Below are positions 17,167 through 26,589 of a stretch of DNA of 64,000 bases, piece by piece (position 1 is the first letter of the stretch; each line of letters opens with the position of its first letter). Below the pieces are notes generated by a model. It was not told the DNA's origin and did no database searches. It saw only the letters and a program-made list of their open reading frames with translations. The DNA lies in contig NZ_CP162412.1 of NCBI RefSeq assembly GCF_040931995.1, positions 2,891,001 to 2,955,000 of the forward strand, written 5' to 3'. The translations under genes were made by a program, and so were the position numbers. This DNA is from Pelagovum sp. HNIBRBA483 (GTDB taxonomy: Bacteria; Pseudomonadota; Alphaproteobacteria; Rhodobacterales; Rhodobacteraceae).

Positions 17167-18123
17167 ATGTCCTTCCGTATCCAGCCTACGCCGCCTGCTC
17201 GCCCAAACCGTTGCCAGCTGTTCGGCCCCGGCTCGCGCCCTGCGATCTTCGAGAAAATGGCCGCCAGCGCCGCAGATGTGATCAATCTGGACCTCGAGGA
17301 TTCGGTCGCCCCGAGCGACAAGGATCAGGCGCGTCAAAACGTGATCGACGCTATCGGCAGCATCGATTGGGGCACGAAGACCCTTTCCGTTCGCATCAAC
17401 GGGCTTGATACCCCGTATTGGTATCGCGATGTTGTCGATCTGCTGGAGAACGCGAGCGACCGCCTCGATCAGATCATGATCCCCAAGGTTGGCTGCGCTG
17501 CCGATCTCTACGCGGTCGATGCGCTTGTCACGGCTGTCGAACGCGCCAAAGGCCGCACAAAACCCATCGCCTTCGAAGTGATCATCGAGTCCGCCGCCGG
17601 AATCGCCCATGTCGAAGAAATCGCCGCCGCCTCACCGCGCCTGCAAGCGATGAGCCTCGGCGCTGCCGATTTCGCCGCCTCTATGGGGATGCAGACAACC
17701 GGCATCGGCGGCACGCAGGAAAATTACTACATGCAGCACGGCGAAAACCGTCACTATTCCGACCCTTGGCATTGGGCGCAAGCTGCCATCGTCGCCGCCT
17801 GCCGCACGCATGGCGTCTTGCCCGTTGATGGGCCCTTCGGCGATTTCTCCGATGACGAAGGCTTCCGCGCTCAAGCCCGCCGCTCCGCCACTTTGGGCAT
17901 GGTGGGAAAGTGGGCCATCCACCCCAAGCAGGTCACGCTGTCGAACGAGGTTTTCACCCCATCTGAAGAGGCCGTCACCGAAGCCCGCGAGATTTTGCAA
18001 GCGATGGAGGATGCCAAGGCCCGAGGCGAAGGCGCCACGGTTTACAAGGGCCGCCTCGTTGATATCGCATCGATCAAACAGGCCGAAGTCATCGTCCGTC
18101 AGGCAGAGATGATTACCGGATAA
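17167..18123 (+). CDS. mcl1: L-malyl-CoA/beta-methylmalyl-CoA lyase
   Basis: A 318-residue CitE-like TIM-barrel lyase very close, as I recall it, to the Rhodobacter sphaeroides enzyme Mcl1. Recognisable blocks are [53 protein letters not shown] and [14 protein letters not shown]. It cleaves L-malyl-CoA to acetyl-CoA and glyoxylate, and beta-methylmalyl-CoA to propionyl-CoA and glyoxylate, steps of the ethylmalonyl-CoA pathway for acetate assimilation. Length is normal. Candidate operator repeats lie upstream. Confidence 0.97.
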   Translation: MSFRIQPTPPARPNRCQLFGPGSRPAIFEKMAASAADVINLDLEDSVAPSDKDQARQNVIDAIGSIDWGTKTLSVRINGLDTPYWYRDVVDLLENASDRLDQIMIPKVGCAADLYAVDALVTAVERAKGRTKPIAFEVIIESAAGIAHVEEIAAASPRLQAMSLGAADFAASMGMQTTGIGGTQENYYMQHGENRHYSDPWHWAQAAIVAACRTHGVLPVDGPFGDFSDDEGFRAQARRSATLGMVGKWAIHPKQVTLSNEVFTPSEEAVTEAREILQAMEDAKARGEGATVYKGRLVDIASIKQAEVIVRQAEMITG

Positions 18124-18190
18124 ACGCTTCCCGAGTTGCAATACCCTCCGGTCCCGCCTTATATCGGCAGAAACGGGTCCGGAGGCACGC

Positions 18191-19153
18191 ATGACCAATT
18201 ACCTCGAATTCGAAAAGTCGCTTGCCGAGATTGAAGGCAAAGCCGAAGAACTGCGGGCCTTGGCGCGCACGAACGAGGAAATGGACGTCGAGAAAGAAGC
18301 CGCCGCGCTGGATAAGAAGGCTGCTGACCTCCTCAAGACCCTCTACGCCGATCTCACGCCTTGGCGGAAATGCCAGGTGGCGCGCCACCCTGACCGGCCG
18401 CACACCAAAGATTACATCGACGCACTTTTCACCGAATACACCCCGCTCGCAGGTGATCGGAACTTTGCGGATGACCATTCGGTCATGGGCGGCCTCGCCC
18501 GTCTCGACGGCATGCCTGTCATGGTGATCGGCCATGAAAAGGGCAACGACACAAAGAGCCGGATCGAGCGCAATTTCGGCATGGCCCGTCCAGAAGGCTA
18601 CCGCAAGGCTATTCGCCTGATGGAAATGGCCGACAAGTTCGGCCTGCCAATCGTGACCCTTGTTGATACCCCCGGCGCATATCCGGGCAAGGGCGCCGAA
18701 GAGCGCGGCCAATCCGAGGCCATCGCTCGCTCCACAGAAAAATGCCTGCAAGTTCGCGTGCCGCTGGTTTCAGTGATCATCGGCGAAGGCGGCTCCGGCG
18801 GCGCTGTGGCCTTCGCCACCGCCAACCGCGTAGCTATGCTCGAACACTCGATCTATTCCGTTATCTCGCCCGAAGGCTGCGCGTCGATCCTTTGGAAAGA
18901 CGCCGAAAAGATGCGCGAAGCAGCAGAGGCTCTGCGCCTGACTGCTCAGAACCTCAAGGAACTGGGCGTTTGCGACCTGATTATCAAAGAGCCCCTTGGC
19001 GGCGCACATCGCAACAAGGATGAGGCGATCAAATCGGTCGGCACTGCGGTGAAGAAGATGCTGATCGAGTTGAACAAGCTCTCCGGTGATGACCTGCGCA
19101 AAGACCGCCGCCAGAAGTATCTTGGCCTCGGCGCAAAGGGACTCGCTGCCTAA
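18191..19153 (+). CDS. accA: Acetyl-CoA carboxylase carboxyltransferase subunit alpha
   Basis: A 320-residue alpha subunit of the carboxyltransferase half of acetyl-CoA carboxylase, which makes malonyl-CoA for fatty acid synthesis with AccB, AccC and AccD (none in this window). The N-terminus [20 protein letters not shown] forms the coiled-coil segment. The crotonase-fold core has [20 protein letters not shown] and [18 protein letters not shown]. Normal length. Its stop codon directly abuts the stop of the GT39 gene on the other strand. Confidence 0.98.
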   Translation: MTNYLEFEKSLAEIEGKAEELRALARTNEEMDVEKEAAALDKKAADLLKTLYADLTPWRKCQVARHPDRPHTKDYIDALFTEYTPLAGDRNFADDHSVMGGLARLDGMPVMVIGHEKGNDTKSRIERNFGMARPEGYRKAIRLMEMADKFGLPIVTLVDTPGAYPGKGAEERGQSEAIARSTEKCLQVRVPLVSVIIGEGGSGGAVAFATANRVAMLEHSIYSVISPEGCASILWKDAEKMREAAEALRLTAQNLKELGVCDLIIKEPLGGAHRNKDEAIKSVGTAVKKMLIELNKLSGDDLRKDRRQKYLGLGAKGLAA

Positions 19154-20689
19154 TCACCCGCGCGGGAACAACGCGCGGTCCAGATAGCAGCCACCATAAG
19201 GAAATGGTGATTTTGCGTAGGTTTCCGCCACGAACGGCGCGAGCCAATCGCGGTAATAGGCCTCCGGCTTGAAGCCTTTTCCTTCATACACCGTCAGGGC
19301 GCCCCATCGCGTCTGCACCTCACGCAATGCGACTGCGGCGAACATCGGCGCAATCTCATCCAACCCAATCGCACCCGTCGGGATGATGAGGAAATCCCTG
19401 CCGGCAAAAGCGTCAAATTCCACGAACAGGTCATCGTTTCGGCCGTAAACGTCACGGGAGAATGTCACAACGTCCCCCTGCCCTGAATTGCGCAACATCG
19501 ACGTCAGACCGTAGTTGGTTGTGGCGACAGCCTGCCCCTCGCTCACATCCAATCCTCCTGCATCAATCAGGAGCTGCGCTCGCTGTAACTGCATCTCGCT
19601 TGCCGGAAATACCCGTTCGAGCGGCAGCCATCCCGCCTTCAGCGCAAACAACGCCAGCAAAAGCGGAAACACAGTCACCGCGCTCAGGAGCGTGTTCACC
19701 GCCAAAACCCGCCGCCCGTTGTTCGCCCCCTCAGCCAATGCCAGTATGGCAAGCGGTCCGGCGACAACCACCCAATTGGCCCCGAGCGACCCAAGTGCCA
19801 CCGCAAGCAGCAGCACCAGCGCCATGAAAATGCAGAATGTCATGGCAAAGAAATCCGGCTTCCGGCGCGATCGTATCACCTGCGCGAAAACCGCGATCCA
19901 TGCGCCACCCGTTACAAGGAACGCCGCCACGAGGAAGGAGCCGATGACCCCCTGACCGCTCTCCTCACGAAAAGAAAAATTGAACGCGAAATTGACGGCG
20001 CAGTTTTCCCAATTCCACCATAGTTGCGCAGCAAACGGCACCGCCGCAACCAGCGCCAACGAACCCAGCCGCAGCACAACATCACGGCGCAAACCACCGC
20101 CGAGGAGCACCGCAAGCGCCACGGCAATGAAGATCAGTGCGCCAGAATACTTGACGAGCAACACCCCACCAAACGCCGCTCCGCCGAGCAGAACCCAGCG
20201 CCAGACTGCACCTCGCAAGATCCGTTCGACCGCCAACACAAAGACCGTCGATAGAAACAGAACAATCCCATCGTTGACGAACATGACCGCCAGCGCCACC
20301 GTGCCCGGAACGATGAGGAAAGAAAGGCCCAAACGCCAGACATCCTGCCTCTCAAGACCGTCGCGCCGAAGCCGTGCCGCAACCATCCCAACTGTTGTAA
20401 GAACCATCAACAAAGCGAAAAGGCGATGAACCGCGCCATGCACTTCGATGCCAATAGCGCGCTCAATGGCAATCGCGATGGCGCTCAACCACCCCGTCAA
20501 CGGCCCGTGGTCGTAGTAACCCAGCGCCGGCGTCAGCCCCCACGAAACGAAGTAGGCTTCATCGCTCAGCACAGGCACGATCAGTTGCCCACCAATCACC
20601 GCAAGCGCAAAAAGAGCCGCAGCAATCGCGGGCCATCCCCTAGACGGCAAAGCCCGCCTCCCGCGCCAGTGCATCTGACCGCTCTTCAA
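19154..20689 (-). CDS. GT39-type membrane glycosyltransferase (ArnT/PMT-like)
   Basis: A polytopic membrane protein of up to 511 residues in the lipid-linked-sugar glycosyltransferase family 39 (GT-C fold). Its first periplasmic loop has the acidic motif VLSDEAYFVSW and GYYDHGPLTGWL, where family members place the catalytic Asp/Glu. About ten hydrophobic helices follow, then a soluble C-terminal region of roughly 130 residues. It would transfer a sugar from a polyprenyl carrier to an envelope acceptor, not identifiable here. The gene overlaps the end of plsC by 35-50 bp depending on start (20689 or ATG at 20674) and ends the ftsE-ftsX-plsC series. Confidence 0.85.
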   Translation of the reverse strand: MKSGQMHWRGRRALPSRGWPAIAAALFALAVIGGQLIVPVLSDEAYFVSWGLTPALGYYDHGPLTGWLSAIAIAIERAIGIEVHGAVHRLFALLMVLTTVGMVAARLRRDGLERQDVWRLGLSFLIVPGTVALAVMFVNDGIVLFLSTVFVLAVERILRGAVWRWVLLGGAAFGGVLLVKYSGALIFIAVALAVLLGGGLRRDVVLRLGSLALVAAVPFAAQLWWNWENCAVNFAFNFSFREESGQGVIGSFLVAAFLVTGGAWIAVFAQVIRSRRKPDFFAMTFCIFMALVLLLAVALGSLGANWVVVAGPLAILALAEGANNGRRVLAVNTLLSAVTVFPLLLALFALKAGWLPLERVFPASEMQLQRAQLLIDAGGLDVSEGQAVATTNYGLTSMLRNSGQGDVVTFSRDVYGRNDDLFVEFDAFAGRDFLIIPTGAIGLDEIAPMFAAVALREVQTRWGALTVYEGKGFKPEAYYRDWLAPFVAETYAKSPFPYGGCYLDRALFPRG

Positions 20690-21368
20690 TCTCGCTTTCC
20701 AGCCTTTGCAGGAACGCCTCTTGGCTCAGTCCTTGTTCGATACGCGGCAGAAACTCGACAATCGCCGTTCCCGGCTTGCGATAAATCCCCCGCTTCGGCC
20801 AGAACACACCCACATTGCACGCCACCGGAACCACAGGCAGTCCGCTCGCCTCGTAAAGCGCGAACGTCCCCATCTTATAGGGTGCTCTCACCCCCGGTGC
20901 GATCCGTGTTCCTTGCGGATAGACGACAAGTTGCCCGGGTTCCGCGCGCCCCGCAATCACGTCATCGACCATCTTCTTTACCGCCTCTGCCCGCTTTCCG
21001 CGCCGGACAGGGACGCTGCCCACGCGCAGCGCATATTGCCCCAAGATCGGCGTGTAGATCAGCTCGCGTTTCATGATGAATTTTCCGCGCGGAACGGCGG
21101 AGTAAATCAGGATGATATCGAGAAAAGACTGATGCTTCGCCGCGACGATAACCTCGTCAGTTGGCGGCGTTCCACGGATTTCAAAGTGCAAGCCAATGAG
21201 CCAACCGGCCATCCACTTCACAAACCGGCACCACCCATGCGCCGCTGCCAATGCTCCGTCTCGGCTCAGGATCGCCCAAGGCAGATAGAACAGCGCATAA
21301 GGCACCATCGCGGCATACATCAATATGATGAAAACCAGCGACCGCGCCCATTGCAAACCGTGTGTCAT
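20640..21368 (-). CDS. plsC: 1-acyl-sn-glycerol-3-phosphate acyltransferase
   Basis: A 242-residue PlsC-type acyltransferase, making phosphatidic acid at the inner membrane. An N-terminal hydrophobic segment (LVFIILMYAAMVPYALFYL) anchors it. The HX4D motif is HQSFLDI near residue 79. The EGTR-type substrate motif reads YPQGTR, a single substitution. VVPVACNVGVFW matches the third block. The gene overlaps ftsX by 4 bp, so it is translationally coupled to the division genes. Confidence 0.93.
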   Translation of the reverse strand: MTHGLQWARSLVFIILMYAAMVPYALFYLPWAILSRDGALAAAHGWCRFVKWMAGWLIGLHFEIRGTPPTDEVIVAAKHQSFLDIILIYSAVPRGKFIMKRELIYTPILGQYALRVGSVPVRRGKRAEAVKKMVDDVIAGRAEPGQLVVYPQGTRIAPGVRAPYKMGTFALYEASGLPVVPVACNVGVFWPKRGIYRKPGTAIVEFLPRIEQGLSQEAFLQRLESEIEERSDALAREAGFAV

Positions 21369-22276
21369 GCGTGCCTCCTCAGCGTCCTAAAGGCCGCCGC
21401 GCGGGTCGCGACAAAAGCCACCAAAGCTGCAAGGATCGGGATCGCCAAGACCCAAAGCCACTCGGCGCCGGAAAAGCCGATCCCCTCCAGAATGCCCCCC
21501 GCAACCTCCAACTCAGGCAAAAGCCCGACGGCCACCCCACTCACGAGAACCCCAATCGCAGCGCCGGTCAAGGCTCTGAGCGTGAAGCGTCTGACAAAGG
21601 CACCAGCGATATAAACGTCCCGCGCACCCACCAGCCGCATCACCTGTATCACCTGTGCATTGGCGGCCAACGCCGCCTGCGCCGCCAATGTGATCATTGC
21701 CGCCGTCGCACCCGCAATCAGGATCACAGCAGAATAGCCCAGCAGCTTCAGCCGCTCAGCTGCCGCCACCAAAGGGGCACGCCATCTGGCATGATCATCC
21801 AGTAATGCCCCGGGAACCTCGGCCTGCAATCGCGCGCGCAAGCCTGTCGCGTCATAGCCACCCGCTTCCTCGAATATCTCGATCAACTGCGGGATCGGCA
21901 GAGACTCCACTGGCAAATCAGGCCCGAACCACGGCGCCAGCAGCGCGCGCTGTTCATCATCAGTCAGGGCGCGCGCACTGGCCACGCCGGGCGTTGTCTC
22001 AAGCACGCGGATAGCCGCCTGCACCTGCGCATCCACCTGCCCTTCCGGCGCCGAGATACGCAAGGTCGAGGTCCGCGCCAATTCTTCGGTCCAGCGATCC
22101 GCCACCCGACCGGCGGTTAGTGAAAGCGCCAGAACGAAGACAGCCAGAAAGGCCATCGCTCCGGCGGTAAAAATCGTCAACCGTGCGGTAAACCCCGTTG
22201 GCGGAACGGCACGGTCTGCCTGACGATCTCCACCGAACAGCATCGCCACGGCTCTGATCCGCTCCACCGCGCTCAC
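21365..22276 (-). CDS. ftsX: Cell division protein FtsX
   Basis: A 303-residue FtsX-type permease subunit of the FtsEX complex, which controls peptidoglycan hydrolases at the division site. One helix near residues 30-50 (TIFTAGAMAFLAVFVLAL) is followed by the periplasmic ECD ([29 protein letters not shown]), then three more helices typical of FtsX/MacB permeases. VIQVMRLVGARDVYIAGAF is the conserved cytoplasmic loop. It overlaps ftsE and plsC by 4 bp each. Confidence 0.93.
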   Translation of the reverse strand: MSAVERIRAVAMLFGGDRQADRAVPPTGFTARLTIFTAGAMAFLAVFVLALSLTAGRVADRWTEELARTSTLRISAPEGQVDAQVQAAIRVLETTPGVASARALTDDEQRALLAPWFGPDLPVESLPIPQLIEIFEEAGGYDATGLRARLQAEVPGALLDDHARWRAPLVAAAERLKLLGYSAVILIAGATAAMITLAAQAALAANAQVIQVMRLVGARDVYIAGAFVRRFTLRALTGAAIGVLVSGVAVGLLPELEVAGGILEGIGFSGAEWLWVLAIPILAALVAFVATRAAAFRTLRRHA

Positions 22277-22947
22277 AGGTCCACCTCCGCCGCCTGGATC
22301 TTACGATCTTTCAGGCGCAGCACCCGCGCCGAAACCTGCGCCTTTGCCGCGCGGATCAGCGCCAGATCATGGCTAGCGATCAGCACCGTCTTGCCCAGCT
22401 TGTTCAACTCCACCAGCAGTGAAAGCAGCCGTTGCGACATCTCCCAGTCAATATTTCCGGTTGGCTCATCTGCGATAATCACCTCGGGCGACATGATGAT
22501 CGCCCGCGCGAGCGCCGCGCGCTGCCGTTCTCCACCTGACAGTTCGGGCGGCAGTTGCTCCTTCTGGCGGCTCAGGCCAACCCAGGCGAGCAATTCGTCG
22601 AGATAGGCATCAACCTCGTCACCCCGTCCAGCGACAGTCAGCGGCAGAGCAACGTTTTCAGAAATCGGTAAATGGTCAAGGAACTGGCAGTCCTGATGCA
22701 CCACCCCGATCCGCCGCCGGTTCATGGCAATACGGTCACGGTCCATCTTGCGTGTGTTTTCGCCAAACAGCCGCACCTGTCCTGATGTCGCGATCAGCGC
22801 ACCATAACATAGCTTCAGAAGGGTTGTTTTCCCAGCACCGGATGGCCCTGTCAGGAAATGGAATGAACCCGGCGCCAAAGAAAGCGTCACATCGGCGAAC
22901 AGCTCTTCACCCCCGTAACTATAGGCCACCCGCTCCAGCTCAATCAC
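22273..22947 (-). CDS. ftsE: Cell division ATP-binding protein FtsE
   Basis: A 224-residue ABC ATPase partner of FtsX. It has Walker A GPSGAGKTTLLKL, the Q-loop in RRIGVVHQDCQFLDHL, signature LSGGERQRAALARAI and Walker B VIIADEPTGNIDW. I place the start at a GTG (22947, reading VIELERVAYSYGGEE), because GAGAGGG precedes it and FtsE normally begins there; an upstream in-frame ATG at 22974 adds nine residues. First gene of ftsE-ftsX-plsC-GT39, diverging from the zinc-ribbon protein gene. Confidence 0.95.
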   Translation of the reverse strand: MIELERVAYSYGGEELFADVTLSLAPGSFHFLTGPSGAGKTTLLKLCYGALIATSGQVRLFGENTRKMDRDRIAMNRRRIGVVHQDCQFLDHLPISENVALPLTVAGRGDEVDAYLDELLAWVGLSRQKEQLPPELSGGERQRAALARAIIMSPEVIIADEPTGNIDWEMSQRLLSLLVELNKLGKTVLIASHDLALIRAAKAQVSARVLRLKDRKIQAAEVDL

Positions 22948-23113
22948 ACTGCACCCTCTCTTTAACCTTGGCACTTCTGCCCAAATTCACACAGTTAATC
23001 AATGACATCTCAAGCAGGCGCACTCAAATCCTTTGCCTGCGCCGCCACAATTGCTAAAAGAACAAAAAAGCAAGTGTATCGGACAGTGAAATTCAACGCA
23101 TAGGAGAACATTG

Positions 23114-24034
23114 ATGCGGCTCGTCTGCCCGAATTGCGGGGCACAGTATGAGGTTCCAGACGACGTCATCCCGACAACTGGTCGGGATGTGCAATGTTCC
23201 AATTGCGGCCATACCTGGTTTGAAAATCCCGGTGCCTCTGCCGAAGCAGAAGCCGAGATCGAAAGCGTAACCTACAGCCCCGACGAAGAGACGCCGGCAG
23301 CAGCCGAGGAGGCTCCAGCGCCTTGGGCCAAAGACCCCGATAATACGCGGCTTTTCGATCATCTCACTGATGACGAGCAGAATTCCGTCCCTGCACCGAG
23401 CCCATCCAGCGACATCCTTGCCGACGATGAAGTCGAGGACGAGCCGATAGCGTCCGCACCAACGCCGAAGGCCGAGCGACGCCAACTTGATCCCGGCATT
23501 GCCGAAATTCTGCGGGAGGAAGCCGAGCGCGAAGCCCGCAAACGCGAGGCCGAAGCCCGCAGCAGTATCGAAAGCCAGCCGGATCTTGGCCTTGATGCCT
23601 CCGAACCGCTCGATCAGGCCGCCGAGTCCCGCCGCCGGATGGCGCGACTCACCGGCGAGGAGGACGCACCGGATCCCGCGCCGCTTGCCCAGCCCCCGAT
23701 GGCAGATGACCGCCCCCGCCGCGAACGACTTCCTGATATCGAAGAGATCAACTCAACCCTCGTCGCCTCGGAAGAGCGCAACGCTCCCACCCTACAGGAA
23801 ATAGCCGAAGCCAAAAGCAGGCAGCGCCGTGGTTTCCGCCGTGGGTTTAGCTGGTCCCTCGTGCTGGCAATGGTCGCGGTGGTGGTCTACCTCTACGCGC
23901 CTGCGCTCTCAGCCAGTTTTCCAGCCGCCGAGCCTCTGCTGACCTCATATGTCGAAATGGTGAATGATTGGCGCATCGGCTTGGATGTCTGGATGCAGGA
24001 AGCCGCCGCGCGGATGAACGGCTCCGGCGCCTAG
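23114..24034 (+). CDS. Zinc-ribbon (MJ0042-type) single-pass membrane protein
   Basis: A 306-residue protein with an N-terminal MJ0042-type zinc ribbon (LVCPNCGAQYEVPDD, then VQCSNCGHTWFEN, four cysteines). A long, acidic, probably disordered middle follows, with a charged helical stretch around EILREEAEREARKREAEA. A single transmembrane segment lies at about residues 245-265 (WSLVLAMVAVVVYLYAPAL) before a short periplasmic tail. The ATG at 23114 has AGGAG 7 nt upstream. Such proteins are common next to ftsEX in Rhodobacterales; a link to division is a contextual guess. It overlaps the TIGR02302 gene by 4 bp, convergent. Confidence 0.8.
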   Translation: MRLVCPNCGAQYEVPDDVIPTTGRDVQCSNCGHTWFENPGASAEAEAEIESVTYSPDEETPAAAEEAPAPWAKDPDNTRLFDHLTDDEQNSVPAPSPSSDILADDEVEDEPIASAPTPKAERRQLDPGIAEILREEAEREARKREAEARSSIESQPDLGLDASEPLDQAAESRRRMARLTGEEDAPDPAPLAQPPMADDRPRRERLPDIEEINSTLVASEERNAPTLQEIAEAKSRQRRGFRRGFSWSLVLAMVAVVVYLYAPALSASFPAAEPLLTSYVEMVNDWRIGLDVWMQEAAARMNGSGA

Positions 24035-26589
24035 AACTGCTCCAACAAGCGTTTCAGGTATTCCTGCTCGTCCTCGGAACGGCTTCTGTCACCCGCGCGA
24101 TCACGCAGCTCACGCAAAATCTCGGCGGCGCGTTCATCTTCCGATATCCCATCGCCCAGCATTTGCTCATCGGTTCCCTGCTGACCCAATCGCCCGATAT
24201 CACGGCCGAGAGGGTCACTGCGGTTTTGATCCTCAGTCGCGGTCGCGCCGCCCTGCTGGCCGCCCTGACCGTCCATTTCGCGGTTGTCCGCCAGCGCCTG
24301 CCCAAGGTTCCGCAACCCGTCCCGCAAGGCCTCCATCGCCTCGGCCTGATTGTCTAATGCCTCCGCCAAGCGCCCTTCACGCAGCGCCTCTTCAGCACCG
24401 TCCATCGCGCCCTCGGCACGCTCGAGCGAGCGCTCCGCACGCTCTGCTGCCTCCCCTTCCAGCAGCGGCAGACCACCGCGCTGGCGCTCCAACTCCTCGC
24501 GCAAGGCTTGCTGCCGGTCGGCCAGCGACCGTCCTGCCTCACGCCCATCCGGCCCCGCCTCGGCCCCGCCGGAACCTGTCCCGTTCTCGCCCTGCGGCTG
24601 TCCTTGCTCTCCGCCTTGCTGTTCCTGCCCGTTGTAGCGCTCTTGCAAATCTTGGAACGCTTCGTCCGACAACTCCTGCTGCTCGCGCAACGTCTCACCC
24701 AAATCCTGCATGGATTGCTGACCTTGCGATCCTTCCCCTTCACTCTGCGTGACGCGCAGGTTCTCCAACAGTTCGTTCAGGGCCTGCATCATCTGCTGCG
24801 CCTCTTCCATGCGCCCCTGTTCCATCAGCTCCTGAATCCGGTCCATCATCGCTTGCAGCTGATCACCGCTCAGCTCGCGGCTTTCGCCCTCTTGTTGCTG
24901 GCCATCTTCACCTTGCTCTTGCGGCTGCTGTTCGGCCAGCATTCGAGTGTAATCATCAATCGCATCGCGCAGCTCATCCATTAATTCAGCAATCTCGGCC
25001 TCGCTCGCGCCGTTGCGCATCGCCTCCGCCAGCCGCTCTTGCGCGCGCCGCAGCCGCTCGCGCGCATCAGCCAAGCGGCCCTCTTCCAACTCGACCGCCA
25101 CTTCCCAGAGCATGTCAGCAATCTCACTTACCTGCTCATCGTCGGCGGCAACTGGCTCCAAAGCCTCCAAATGCCGGATCGCAACCCGCAACCTCAAATA
25201 GGCCGTCTCGTTGCCAAAACTTTCCTCCGGCCGGTGCGAGATCGCCCGCAAAATCTGCGCAACGCGGGGCGCATTGGCGCGGTTCCACAACAGGTCGCTG
25301 CGCTGCTCGATCACCGCCCGCGCCACCGGCTCGAAAAACCGCCGCCCCGGTAGGATCATTGCAACAGGCACGGTATCGCCGGTCTGCGCCAACGCATCCT
25401 CGATCTGCATCTCCAAACTCACCGGCAGATTGGCGTATGGATGTTTCGAAAAATCTTCGAGCAACACTTCGCTCACCTGCTCTCGCCCACCGCGAATGGG
25501 CATCGGCAGATCGACCACAATCGGCGCGCGCTCTTCGGGGGCAATCGCCTTGCCGTGCTGGCGGGTCACCTGATCCACATCCAGCACAAACCGCGCGGCA
25601 CCTTGGGTTACGCCATAATCGTCTTCGGCCTTGAAAGGCTGCTGCATCCGTCCAGACGCATCGGTTTCCAGCGGTCCATCAAGGGCAATCTCAGGGATCA
25701 CATCAGGCACCGCCGATACTTGCCAGCGTGCGTTATCCGCGCCATCGATCTCCACCAAGCCACTACGATCAACCTCAAGCCGGTAGGTCATCTCCTGCGC
25801 GTCCACCCCCGCCGAAGATACCGTTTCCCGCAGGTTCAAGGCACCTTCCGCTCCATAGAAGCGCACCGTCACGCGGCTGCCAATGGGCACCGATATTTCG
25901 CCTCCCTGCTGATCAGCGAGGTAGAGCGCCGGCCTCCCTGTATAGGCAGGCGGCTCGATCCACCCTTCCCATACAGCATCGGGAATGTCCGCAACGGCGC
26001 CTCCTGCAATTGGTGCTCTGGCATCGCGTGGCGCAAAGAGAAGCGCCACAACGAACAACAGCAAAGCAGCATAGCGCAGGCCGAAAGGATCATCCGCCGC
26101 AACCGAAAGATCAGGCCACTCCGCGCGCAGCGTCCGGCTCCGCACCAACATCCGCTGCCGATGCGCCTGCCATAATGCATCAGTACCCGCATCTCCGCCC
26201 GCCAGTACCGGCGTATCTACTAATGCAGCCAGTGGCCGGTCGGAATGGCTTTGGTCGAGCGCGGCAACGGCATCCGCTAATGACGGTCGCCGCCAGCCGA
26301 TCACGCCACGCACAAGCGCCGCGACCGCAGCAAGGCCCAGAACCCACAGAACTGCCAAGCGCCAAAGCTCGGGCAACAGATCCAGCGCACCGAAGAGCCA
26401 AAGCCCGCAACTGAAAAAACCGATACTCCAAACCGGCCAGAAACCACGCACAATACGCTTCGCCCACAGCCCTAGCAGCGCCAGCCGCAAGGGGCGTCGC
26501 AGATGCGCCAGTTCTGGCAGATCGTTTTTCAGCTCGTTCTCCCGTTCCTTCCCGCACCGCGCGCGGGTAACGCAATGGCTTACAGCCAC
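24031..26589 (-). CDS. TIGR02302/DUF4175 family large membrane protein
   Basis: About 850 residues. Two hydrophobic helices lie near residues 50-95 (WPVWSIGFFSCGLWLFGAL) and a third near 155 (YAALLLFVVALLFAP). A periplasmic-type region follows, and then a C-terminal ~350 residues extremely rich in Gln, Glu, Gly and Arg with heptad-like helical repeats (QLQAMMDRIQELMEQGRME). This matches the alphaproteobacterial TIGR02302 family, function unknown. The longest frame starts at GTG 26589, inside the end of lysA and without a ribosome site; a CTG at 26532, preceded by GGGAG, is an alternative. Last gene of the argH-lysA series. Confidence 0.82.
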   Translation of the reverse strand: MAVSHCVTRARCGKERENELKNDLPELAHLRRPLRLALLGLWAKRIVRGFWPVWSIGFFSCGLWLFGALDLLPELWRLAVLWVLGLAAVAALVRGVIGWRRPSLADAVAALDQSHSDRPLAALVDTPVLAGGDAGTDALWQAHRQRMLVRSRTLRAEWPDLSVAADDPFGLRYAALLLFVVALLFAPRDARAPIAGGAVADIPDAVWEGWIEPPAYTGRPALYLADQQGGEISVPIGSRVTVRFYGAEGALNLRETVSSAGVDAQEMTYRLEVDRSGLVEIDGADNARWQVSAVPDVIPEIALDGPLETDASGRMQQPFKAEDDYGVTQGAARFVLDVDQVTRQHGKAIAPEERAPIVVDLPMPIRGGREQVSEVLLEDFSKHPYANLPVSLEMQIEDALAQTGDTVPVAMILPGRRFFEPVARAVIEQRSDLLWNRANAPRVAQILRAISHRPEESFGNETAYLRLRVAIRHLEALEPVAADDEQVSEIADMLWEVAVELEEGRLADARERLRRAQERLAEAMRNGASEAEIAELMDELRDAIDDYTRMLAEQQPQEQGEDGQQQEGESRELSGDQLQAMMDRIQELMEQGRMEEAQQMMQALNELLENLRVTQSEGEGSQGQQSMQDLGETLREQQELSDEAFQDLQERYNGQEQQGGEQGQPQGENGTGSGGAEAGPDGREAGRSLADRQQALREELERQRGGLPLLEGEAAERAERSLERAEGAMDGAEEALREGRLAEALDNQAEAMEALRDGLRNLGQALADNREMDGQGGQQGGATATEDQNRSDPLGRDIGRLGQQGTDEQMLGDGISEDERAAEILRELRDRAGDRSRSEDEQEYLKRLLEQF

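Noticed and set aside
23014-23040. GCAGGC/GCCTGC inverted repeat between ftsE and the zinc-ribbon gene
   Set aside because: A 6-bp stem with a 15-nt loop is expected by chance in GC-rich DNA, and it lacks a U-run.
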